From Myoxocephalus aenaeus (Eukaryota > Chordata > Actinopteri > Perciformes > Cottidae): a stretch of 64,000 nt of DNA. Made by a program: the position numbers and the translations under genes. The DNA lies in NCBI GenBank assembly GCA_038501785.1, contig JBAMJR010000194.1, positions 558,501-622,500 of the forward strand. Direction: 5' to 3'. Positions 24,240 to 32,818 of this stretch are shown here, piece by piece (position 1 is the first letter of the stretch; each line of letters opens with the position of its first letter). Below the pieces are notes generated by a model. The model saw only the letters and a program-made list of their open reading frames with translations, was not told the DNA's origin and did not search any database.

Positions 24240-27136
24240 ATTCCCCCCCCTCAAACTTGGTTTTGGTTATTAACATTTTATGGTTCCAGATTCTCCAAAT
24301 GTGCCGATTTGCTGTTTTTTATATGATTTTAAATTGGATATGTTTGGCTTCAGGAGTGTTTTTTGAGAGGGGAAAAAAAAAGATTTCTTCAGAGACTAAT
24401 TTATTCATCAAAGGAATAAACTAACAACAAAATAACACATAAATCAATAATACAAATATTCACAAATTAAAGCCGTACACAAAGTCTGTCTATATTGTTG
24501 TGTGATTATTATAAAAGGAAGACCTTCATTGAATGCATTGTAATAGTTAAAGAAGGCTGTAGTTAAAGTGCCTCATCCTCTGCTTGTGCTCCACAGGGCA
24601 TGAGCTCCGTGTATTTCAACAAGGGGGAGAACTGCATCGCTGCCGGCCGTCTGTTCGTGGAGGAGTCCGTTCACGATGACTTCATCAGCCGAGTGGTGCG
24701 CGACCCAATCTCTGCCAAAGCCCTCCCCTGGAGGAGCGAGTCCTAAAACACAGAAATGAGTCGGCATGTTTTGCACTTCCGGTTCCTTCATCTCGAAGTC
24801 AGTGGGTTTATATTGAACGGGCTTTTGGTTAGATGAGTGAAATAAGGTATTTGATTAAAGCAAGCTGAAGAGATTTTAACGTTTTGTTCTACGACATAAA
24901 ATATGTCCGTAAATATCCCACTTGAGAATTTTTGCTGAGGGAACCAGTGCGATGCCAAAAAGACGTCATCCCTACAGCGCTCTATAACGGCACATTAAAG
25001 GGGTACTTCCATATAGTTAGGGGACTGACTCCTGCACTTCCCATAATGCAAATTAATAGTGAAGAATTGAGGAACGGGATCATTAATCTCTCCACCGTTT
25101 CCAACCTCTCAGGTGGGAGAGTTGAAGAAGATGAAGATTGGAGACCCACTGGATCGCTCCACGGACCACGGCCCGCAGAACCACAAAGCCCACCTGGACA
25201 AGCTGGTGGAGTACTGCGAGGTCGGCCTGAAGGAGGGAGCGACGCTGGTTTACGGAGGGAAGCAGGTGGCCAGGCCAGGTAGGATACACACCGAGCCTCG
25301 CTGAGTGCAACAGCTCAACGTCTGGAGCCAATGGGACGTTTTACACGCTCACAAACGGCTTTTAGTTGACGTATCTGCACACACCTGTTGAGTTGACCTG
25401 TTCTTTCATTCTACCTGTCTCTAAAACAATCTCTAGTGTAGTGCAGACTAAGATCAGGGTGCAACTAATAATTGGATTCACTACAGAATATATGCGTTTA
25501 GTCAATTATTACCTCAGTTTTGTTCAGATGTTTGGTTTTAGCATTAGTAAAACAAGCTAGCACAAAATGAGTATGTTAGATATGTCAATTTTTTGATATT
25601 TATATATTAATAATCAGTTTATTTTGTGCTCTTAGCTCCAAGCCAAGATCTTGTAAACTACAATGATGAATTGTTTCAGTCCACCTGTTCAAGGACCTAG
25701 CTAGCTATTCTAGGAATGTGTTTTTCACAAATGAAACCCAAGAAAGAACTCTTTCACTCCCCCAAACTCTACAGTGTCTCTCTATGAAGAATATTGTGTT
25801 TGATTATTAACAGTGGTGATGGCTACACGCTAATATTTAGATGGGACATTATCTCTCAGCTGTGAGCCACTAAGCTAGCTAGCTAACTTGCAAGCTAGCT
25901 TTTTTTTATACAACTTGAGGGAAATATTGGTGCTCAGCCTAAAAAGGGAAGTTAGCTGACGTCATTTTGAAAAGACCTTTTATCAAAGTGATAAATGATA
26001 CATTTTCTGTTTCTTATTTCAGCTGCTTTGTCTTGTTTTCGGTGCTCTCTGGAGAAGCTTTAGCATAATTGTTAGCATTAGCTAACCCTCGATATGGTCA
26101 TTTCCCTTCAGGTTTTTTCATGGAGCCAACGGTGTTCACTAATGTAGAGGACCACATGTTCATCGCCAAAGAGGAGTCCTTCGGCCCCGTCATGGTGGTG
26201 TCCAAATTCAAAGATGGGTGAGTCATCAAAAAGGCGTCTCGCTGGAGTCGCTGCCGTGCTATTCGAGTCGCTAACCGGTATCCTCTGTACCTCCTGAACC
26301 ACAGCGACGTGGACGGCGTGCTGCGGAGAGCCAACGACACGGAGTACGGCCTGGCCTCGGGCGTGTTCACCCGCGACATCAACAAGGCCATGTACGTGAG
26401 CGAGCGGCTCGACGCCGGAACGGTGTTCGTCAACACCTACAATAAGACCGATGTGGCTTCACCTTTTGGGGGCTTCAAACAGTCCGGCTTCGGCAAAGAC
26501 CTCGGTGAGTAGAGACACGAATGTCATGGCATGGATTGGTCTTTTGGCATAAGATTAGAGAGTCACCTTATTTACTTTGTTTTATTTGTTTAACTTTAGT
26601 TGAACATTTGTGTCATTGCTATATTGACTGAGATAAAGGTGGGTTGCTAATGTTACACATGAAGGTCAGGTCACTAGAAAAAAGGGCCTGCAAGTCATTA
26701 TATTGACTTGGTAACTCAACATAATGTTTTGTGGGCGACCCGTCTGTGCCCTTACTGGACTTTTTTTTCCATCATATTGGCAGCAATGGCCTTCTATATT
26801 TTTCAACGTGCACACCAGCAATTTGGTGTAAACTGGTTTAAAGAGAGGAATAGATTAATCACAGCTTAGACCAGTGGTTCTCCCCAAAGGCTCATGAAAG
26901 AAAGCATATTTCTGGTACAAAAAATCTGCTCATTATTTCTGGATTTTTTTAAAATACAGGATATTCAACCTCTTTGAGGCCTCCTTAAAAATCAAAGAAA
27001 ATCTGACCAGGAAAAATCCCTGTATGGTTGAAATGTTCACAACTCAGTCCAGTGATGATTGTTTTCACTGTGGTCCACAGGAGAGGATGCGCTCATGGAA
27101 TACCTCAAGACCAAAGCAGTGACTGTGGAGTACTGA
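7333..27136 (+). CDS. aldh1l2: ALDH1L2, mitochondrial 10-formyltetrahydrofolate dehydrogenase (complete, 23 exons, 923 aa)
   Basis: It oxidises 10-formyl-THF to THF and CO2 with NADP+ in mitochondria. Exons: 7333-7380, 9234-9378, 11361-11595, 13669-13834, 13940-14041, 15262-15351, 16114-16248, 16414-16539, 16657-16748, 21173-21320, 21465-21584, 21687-21814, 22496-22646, 22741-22811, 22898-23003, 23128-23215, 23900-23993, 24083-24182, 24597-24695, 25113-25278, 26112-26217, 26305-26504, 27081-27136. They total 2772 nt, 923 residues, the human ALDH1L2 length. The first 16 residues ([16 protein letters not shown]: no acidic residue, R/K present) look like a mitochondrial presequence, favouring L2 over cytosolic L1. 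The formyltransferase domain has His128 (YHPSILPLH) and Asp164. The carrier domain has the phosphopantetheine Ser375 (GAAS). The aldehyde dehydrogenase domain has Glu694 (LELGGK) and Cys728 (GENC). The intron after exon 8 uses a GC donor. A LINE, MITEs and a BEL element sit in introns. Confidence 0.98.
8001..8370. repeat. Unclassified dispersed repeat, copy A
   Basis: It starts with tandem GTCATGGAAAACCTGGA motifs and continues through CATGACGTTCATTTACGCTG. The same sequence recurs in direct orientation at 53811-54242 with only a few differences plus a 5' extension. It lies in ALDH1L2 intron 1. No coding content. Confidence 0.8.
8604..9040. repeat. Degraded hAT-like MITE fragment
   Basis: The left end CAGTGGTTCTCAAACTTTTT followed by GTCACGCCCCACTTT is a terminus common in fish non-autonomous hAT elements. 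The other end is decayed (a GGCCCCTCTGG-like stretch near 9010), so limits are approximate. Confidence 0.5.
9425..9687. mobile_element. Non-autonomous hAT element (MITE), 263 bp
   Basis: Ends CAGGGGCGTCAAACTC and GTTTGACACCCCTG are near-perfect inverted repeats, and GGGCCGGAC/GGGCCGGACTGG motifs lie just inside. The flanks CACTAGAA (left) and CACTAAGT (right) look like a decayed 8-bp target duplication. It lies in ALDH1L2 intron 2. Confidence 0.85.
10568..11262 (-). pseudogene. 5'-truncated LINE: C-terminal reverse transcriptase and 3' tail
   Basis: The minus-strand frame 11239-10754 encodes 161 codons typical of fish L2/Rex-like LINEs: [56 protein letters not shown], and [15 protein letters not shown] near the end. 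After the stop the strand runs to a tail of AATTTCCCC, GGGGATTAATAAAG and ATTC repeats, ending near 10568. Everything upstream of the RT thumb is missing. It lies in ALDH1L2 intron 2. Confidence 0.88.
12814..13199 (+). mobile_element. Fish MITE with AAAGAATAGTTTG termini, copy 1
   Basis: It begins AAAGAATAGTTTGACATTTG and ends CAAAACTATTCCTTT, forming terminal inverted repeats of about 15 bp. The interior has the TAGCTTAGC and CTTGGCAAGAAAG motifs of a family abundant in percomorph fish. It lies in ALDH1L2 intron 3. A relative in opposite orientation lies at 15755-15970. Confidence 0.75.
15366..15457. repeat. (AC)n microsatellite
   Basis: About 46 AC units start 14 bases after ALDH1L2 exon 6 (donor at 15352). 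Likely polymorphic. Confidence 0.98.
15755..15970 (-). mobile_element. Fish MITE with AAAGAATAGTTTG termini, copy 2 (partial, inverted)
   Basis: The right end GTCAAAGTATTCCTTT, preceded by GGCGAGAAAGCAAAG and GCTAAGCTAACTGGC, matches the family at 12814-13199 in reverse orientation. The left end is not clear. It lies in ALDH1L2 intron 6. Confidence 0.6.
16361..16389. repeat. (GT)n microsatellite
   Basis: About 14 GT units, 25 bases before ALDH1L2 exon 8. Confidence 0.95.
17391..17760 (-). repeat. 3' LTR of the BEL/Pao element
   Basis: 370 bp, running AGCCCGGTCCCTTACC to GGCTCCTACA on the plus strand. It differs from the other LTR at four visible sites (for example CTGAGGTG versus CTGGGGTG, and CACCCAGTG versus CACCTAGTG). 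Confidence 0.9.
17845..20012 (-). pseudogene. BEL/Pao gag remnant, broken frames
   Basis: Minus-strand open pieces in order are 20012-19758, 19633-19319, 19304-18891, 18741-18331 and 18243-17845. The third is a charged coiled-coil-like segment ([15 protein letters not shown]). The fourth carries the Pao gag signature [13 protein letters not shown] with [18 protein letters not shown]. The fifth has cysteine/histidine zinc-knuckle spacing ([46 protein letters not shown]). Frame changes and stops separate the pieces, so no full gag can be made. The frame ends about 85 bases before the 3' LTR, where the protease domain would normally start. Confidence 0.82.
20245..20614 (-). repeat. 5' LTR of the BEL/Pao element
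   Basis: 370 bp, same length and ends as the copy at 17391-17760. On the minus strand the interior begins at 20244 with CCTTTAACATTAGTC. I could not identify a primer-binding site with confidence. Confidence 0.9.
22661..22700. repeat. (CA)n microsatellite
   Basis: CA repeats with a few CG interruptions, 15 bases after ALDH1L2 exon 13. Confidence 0.93.
23330..23581 (+). repeat. MITE copy 2, AAAGGTACAGTGTGTA family
   Basis: It starts AAAGGAACAGTGTGTAGATT and shares the internal CACCTGAAACAAAAAA and CTTCTTCACGGAGTCCGC stretches with 2244-2565. The right end (CCACTAGATGCCTCC) is decayed. It lies in ALDH1L2 intron 16. Confidence 0.68.
24196..24238. repeat. (GT)n microsatellite
   Basis: About 21 GT units begin 14 bases after the ALDH1L2 exon 18 donor (gtgagagagagag). 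Confidence 0.95.
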
Positions 27137-27235
27137 GGCACAGACTCTCCCATGAACTCTGACCCTCAACTGAACAGGAAGGGACTCGTCTGTCTGCTCC
27201 AGTCAGACATCCAGCTTCATTCAGCATTGCTTCTG

Positions 27236-27265
27236 GTGTGTGTGTGTGGGTGTGTGTGTGGGTGT

Positions 27266-27296
<31 letters not shown>

Positions 27297-27300
27297 GGGG
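27236..27300. repeat. (GT)n followed by poly-G in ALDH1L2 3' UTR
   Basis: A GT/GGGT tract runs into about 20 G residues, 100-165 bases after the ALDH1L2 stop codon. G runs of this kind can form G-quadruplexes. Length may be assembly-limited. Confidence 0.9.
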
Positions 27301-28188
27301 TATGAATGAGAGCCACATTTTGGACAATGTGCCTCTCTTTACTTGGCTTTCTGTGTAAAAAGAAATACTATCAATAATAATCACATCTTGGACAACGGAC
27401 ACATGTGGTCTGTACCCGTCTGTGTTCTTACACATGGACGCCTGATGGGCTCCATAAGAGTGTGTTTTACGTTAAAACACAGTTTTTCAACCTGAAACCT
27501 GTCTTCCCGTCATCATCAATAATGCTGATCCGTTTTGTTAGAAATGAGAAAATCATCTGAAATCCGGCCTTTCTCATTCACTGCCTTCATCATTCCTTTC
27601 ATATCTCTTTGTTTCCTCTTGAACAGCATTTGTTCTGTTCGTACCAGATACACTACATTCTTAGTTTATGGATTTAACCCATCTGCATATACATGTGAAT
27701 GTTGAAGCTTTTGTTCAGCTGCCCATGGGTTGAGTTTTGATCATTGACATGATGGGGACACAGGATTCGAGTCAAAAAGCCAGAGTTACATTTGAATCGT
27801 TAACCACATATTAATTTGTTGAAATAGTCTTAAGGTCAATTTACTTGGAGGTTTTCAACCGGGAGACTGGTTGTGATTTTGTTCTCTAAACCTAACTCTA
27901 GGTAGTCATTTTAAGCCCAATCATGACGCTTTTCCAAAACCTAATTAAGTTGTTTTGTTGCTTGAACCTAACTTCGTTTTTAAACGAAATGTTGTCCCGA
28001 AAAGGAAAAAGTCGTTCTGAGGGACATGAAAATAGGAACAATTATTGTCCCTGTACACGAAACCAATAGATTGCATTTCGTGACTATTTTGCAGTGAGAC
28101 GGTGTTGATAGTTTTCATCAATAGATCATTGTTCAATGCAATCAGAAGCTTAAGGAGCCAGTCAGTCGGCCGAGAGTCAAAGAGCGTC

Positions 28189-28510
28189 TTAAAGGTACAG
28201 TGTGTAGGATTTAGTGGCATCTGGTGGTGAGGTTGCAAACCCGCCACTCACCCCTCCCTTTCCCAGTGTGTCAGAACTACTACGGTGGCCTTCAAGTAAC
28301 ATAAACATGTAACCGTCTCTCTAGAGCCAGCGGTCGGTTTGTCCGCTCTGGGCTTCTGTAGAAACACGGAGGTGCAACATGGCGGACTCTGTGGAGAGAA
28401 AGAGCTCATTCTAAGCTAACGAAACCACAATTCTTAGGTTCAGGTGATTACACACCAATGAAAACCGTTTCTGCTCGTAGATCCCTCGTAATGGTACACG
28501 CTTCCCTTAA
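28189..28510 (-). repeat. MITE copy 3, AAAGGTACAGTGTGTA family (inverted)
   Basis: It begins TTAAAGGTACAGTGTGTAGG followed by ATTTAGTGGCATCTGGTGG, which is the reverse complement of the far end of the copy at 2244-2565, and ends near TACACGCTTCCCTTAA. The termini are therefore inverted repeats. It lies about 1 kb downstream of ALDH1L2. Confidence 0.72.
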
Positions 28511-29655
28511 CACTACACCTCGACATCACTGCATCAAGGTGGGAAGTTAAGCCTCTGGATATCTGCAACAAGGTTTTCAGGGGGTGTTACAGTCTAATGT
28601 GTCGTTAGACAATTATTTTTAAGGTAAAGAATGAACATTCACACTCGCATTAATAACCAACTAACAGTGAAAGAAGGGATTGTTGACGGTGTTTTGTTCT
28701 GTATTGATAAAGTCTTAATGAGGACAGCTCCAGTTAGGTAGAGTTTACCTATGTATACAATCATTATCCAGGTGGTCTCAGGCCTGTTTCAGATGTGTTA
28801 GGGATGGCTGTCCTTTATTTGAAATCTGAACTTTGAGTCAGAAATATTTTTCATCAGTATTTCATTGTCACAACATCAAGCTATTTTTTTTATTTTATTT
28901 TCTATCCTCACACTCGATGTTTAAATCATGTCCCACATCACTTTAGACATTCAGTCTCTTCCCTTTGGTCAATTTGACTTTTCTTTTGTAAATATAAAAA
29001 AAAATGGAGGGCAAATTATTTTATATATTTTTGTCAGACAGAGGAAGACTGTTGGAACACTATTATATTCGTTAAAGACAAACCAGCTAGACTCTTTTTT
29101 TAATATAAGGGATCGTGTACAGTGAGCGTATGAACGGCTGCTTATTGAAGAAATCAATAATTTAACTCATTTTATTGCTTTAATATTGCTTCCACAAAAA
29201 AACAGTCCTCTCGCTGTGTACTTGGGTCAGAACTGCATCCATAGATATGCGTCTGTTATTCAGAAATACCAGCCTATTACCACAGAAAGCCGTAAATTTG
29301 ACCAATCAGAATTGAGTATTCAACAAAGCTGTGTAATGGACGTCGCTACTGTGAGAAAGTTGTGAAATGAGTTTTCTTTCTGTCCCACATTATCAGTAGA
29401 GGCAGCAAGGGCTAAGAAGCAAGAGCTTTTTTGTTTTGTTCCCCTCAACCTTTGTGAAAGAGGTTCAGTCTCCTCAATAAACAGCATGACCTCAGCCAGT
29501 AATGTCATACAACGGTCAATAAAGTTTGATTTGAATTTGACTGTCATGCTGCTGTGACTCCCAAAACATGCCGTCATTATTTACAGTGTGTTTCTGGAAA
29601 TATGTAGAAAGTACACGAAATATCAAACGCGCTCCGGGGATGTGAATGTGTTGTT

Positions 29656-29710
29656 TCAGTTAGCTTCATAGTTAGCTTCATAGTTAGCTTCATAGCCAGC
29701 TTCATAGCCA
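29656..29710. repeat. 12-bp short tandem repeat
   Basis: AGCTTCATAGTT repeats three times and then continues as AGCTTCATAGCC, about four to five units in all. Intergenic. Confidence 0.85.
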
Positions 29711-30512
29711 GTCTGGACAGTGGCTACACGATAATGGTACTAAAGGGAGTTTAACAGAAACAGACGTATAGGACGGATAGTAGTATTATATTTATTTATA
29801 TAGTAGTAGAGCAGTAATGCCAGTTACACTGCTACATCTATGTAAAGGTTGCTAACCTTAGCTGATGTTAGCTAGTATTGGCCAGAGTAAAAGTATGTTT
29901 TATTGCTTATGTATTGAACTTCTCATTCAATAGCATTGTACCCGTGGGTAATGCAAGGCATTAAAAAAGCAGTTCATTTAATATTCTCAAATAAAGCCTT
30001 AAATGTATGTTTACAATTCCAATTGAACAGACCATGCTCGTTTGGTACATTACACCAACAATGTAATGTAACTCGTTGCTAGTACTGCTGGTCCTTCATT
30101 GCTGCTTCTTGGCAACAGCTTTGTGTTCTCCAGGAACTAGACTGTATTCTACCTGGTCATTTCACAGTAATGACATGGGAATTTATCAGCATGACAAATG
30201 TAAGTATTGATCCAGATTGGACTAGATTATCAGATTTATTCATAAATGTATACAAACTGCAGCATTTTGCTTTGGTCTGGCTTTACTCTTGACTGGTGAT
30301 AGACGGGCTTACTGGCTCTGCAAAACCAGGAGGGGCTCATTGCCATGAGGATAAACGCCATCATAAAATAAATAATAGTAATCTCCTCCTACGGATATGG
30401 TAGACTATGTTGCCAAGATACTGGAGGGGTCTGGACCCGAGCTTCATGGGAGTTCTCAGATCCATCAAGTCCAAATGAGGACCTGGAGGAATGACGGCTG
30501 TGAGACCCACAG

Positions 30513-30730
30513 CAGCCAGACACCCCACAGCACCCCACAGCAGCCAGACTCCTCACAGCACCCCACAGCAGCCAGACGCCTCACAGCACCCCACAGCAGC
30601 CAGACGCCTCACAGCACCCCACAGCAGCCAGACGCCTCACAGCACCCCACAGCAGCCAGACGCCTCACAGCAGCCAGACACCCCACAGCAGCCCACAGCA
30701 GCCAGGCACCCCACAGCAGCCAGACACCCC
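30513..30730. repeat. 28-bp minisatellite (CAGCCAGACGCC...CCCACAG)
   Basis: Five consecutive 28-base units occupy 30513-30652. Units of 18 and 28 bases built from the same CAGCCAGACG and CACCCCACAG blocks follow, to about 30730. Because 28 is not a multiple of three, the open frame across it cycles through three frames of Q/P/H/S/T-rich peptide and is very unlikely to be a gene. Confidence 0.92.
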
Positions 30731-32818
30731 TGTGTCTGGAGGTACGGCGTTCGGGGAGGCGGTTGCCAGGGATTTGAAGGGCAGCTGCAGAAGGCTTCCC
30801 GAAACCCCGGAGCTTTGTTGATAGAGTAAGGAGGTATTTCAAAAGAAAGAGCAGCAAACTAGCTCCAGTCTGAAGTCGCCGGCCTGGAGAACGGATCGAC
30901 AGCCAGAAGAGACAGAAGGGCCCAGACGTCATCCGGGTGTTCTCTGCCATGGCCCGGGTCTGAGGAAGCTCTTCACCTGCCACTGAGGAGGATCACAGGA
31001 TGACTAGCTCAAGAATTAAAACCGTTTGAAAAACAATCCCTCTCTTTCTCTTAATGATGATGGGGGTTGTTTTTTCAAGATTAATACACACTCTTAGGTT
31101 GCCTCTCACAATTTAAAGACACGCCCAACTGGAATTTCCAAATTGACCCTATGCATCTTGTCTGGACTTCGATACTAATACTAACAAAATGACTTCTCTT
31201 TTGTTATAATTTACTTAATGTAGTTATACTCGGAGGTAGAATGAGTTAAGTCAGAGCACTGAAAGGTTTGTGGTGTTGAAGGTGTGAAGTCAGGTTTTGT
31301 ACATGGAGAACAAAGAGCTGCAAAAAAAACCTGAGCAACGGTTGGACGAGAATAGAATAAATCACAAGTCATTGGTAAAAGAAACTGAAATCAAAATGTT
31401 TGCAGATTTAAATAGAAACAGGTTCCTCTTTCAGTGTCAAGTTTGTTTCAGGTGAACATTAACAAGAGTGTTGCTTCAGCCAAGCTCTTAAAACTTCCCA
31501 TTAGCAACACAAGGTTGAACACACTATTCACTCAACAAAATCTTTTAAATCTCTTCAACTTGTGCTTTTCCGGACTATTTCAAAATTGAAGGGTATTTGG
31601 AGTAAAAATGGTTGCAACAGTATTCTCCACTGGCATTTATCACTGCGGGTCATCGACCAGATTCATTTAACTCAAAACTATTTCAACTGTAAATACATGT
31701 GCCATCTGAATTCAACTCTTTTTGGTGACTCCAAACTTTTGATTGAATTAAAGGAGTAAGCGTGATCATTTGCAGCATTGAGGTATTGAATGTTGAGAAG
31801 AATGCTGCCCTCTTTTCCAATGTCACTAAATCTAATTGAAGGAGCAGGCACCCAGACAGCCATTGATTTAAAATGAAAAAAGTGGCAGGCATTATTATAT
31901 AAACATTTCCATCCTGTGGAGGTTATGGTGTCACTTGTTCAATCCAAATATTATAATGTAAATGATAGACGTTAACTTCTAGAAAGTAACTCATCGTCTC
32001 TCTGGCCATAAAATGCAGTGTTTGATGTCAGTTTACTTGTATGATCTCATACATTTACAGCTGTACTCTGGATTTGACCCACTTTTGAAGCTTCCTACTA
32101 CTGGGTACAGCCCTACTTAAACCCAAACAGCTGAAGTTTAGCTTATTCACTTACCTGAACTCCCAATGAGACTTTTCAAGTTGAACCACAAAATGACACA
32201 TTTTTTATATATAAACTAAATACTTTTAATACATTTCAAAGAGGCACAAGTAGCAAACTTGACTAATGTAATAATAATTTGTGAGGAGCCATCATGTGTA
32301 CATACCTAATATAGTTTACAACATAATGAAGAGAGATAACTTGAACTAAAGGGTTCTGCCGAACCAGACCACATGGTTTTTAATCATATTTCAGAGCCAA
32401 CATGTTAGAGGAATCAACACGTGGACGTATCAGGGTAGGTTCTTATCACGCCCGTCCTTCCAGAAGACCACCCCGGTGCCTTGTGGAAGCACAAACTGTT
32501 CACGGGCTCGACCGATGCCAGAGGGTTCAAGCAAAACAGATGCCAACAAACGAGGCGATCCTCGGTGATCCGAACACGTCGAGTTCAATGAGAGGACCGC
32601 TGGTGGCCAGACTGGATGAGGCGGTCGCAGTATCTGTTCCGGCTCTGAAGGCACTTTTGCAGACCTTTAAATGTACAAAACGATACGGTTACGGGGGAAG
32701 ACCTGCGTCTTCTGTGTCCGTGAAGTAAATTCCCTCCTCGCCCGAGGCTTGGGTCAGTTTAGTCCTCGGGAGGCAAAGAGACTCAACACGCAGCCAAAAG
32801 TCTGTGCGGCCACCGGCT

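Larger units (their letters stand above)
27137..32818. other. Intergenic between ALDH1L2 and NOPCHAP1 (convergent 3' ends)
   Basis: It holds the 3' UTRs of both genes and repeats: the GT/poly-G tract, a MITE at 28189-28510, a 12-bp tandem (29656-29710) and a 28-bp minisatellite (30513-30730). No spliced or single-exon gene is supported. The longest frame (30397-30777, +) is largely the minisatellite. A CpG-richer stretch at 32400-32800 lies directly after the NOPCHAP1 stop and is probably its 3' UTR. Confidence 0.65.

Noticed and set aside
24696..24746. Continuation of ALDH1L2 exon 19 as [20 protein letters not shown]
   Set aside because: The exon ends at 24695 before gtgcgc. Joining to 25113 restores [14 protein letters not shown], the normal family sequence, so the readthrough is intron.
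30397..30829. Overlapping 126- and 112-codon frames rich in Q, P, H and S
   Set aside because: They are produced by the 28-bp minisatellite, which lacks stops in several frames.
32402..32728. 108-codon plus-strand frame opposite the end of NOPCHAP1
   Set aside because: It lies in the presumed 3' UTR of NOPCHAP1, has no recognisable motif and no initiation or splice context.
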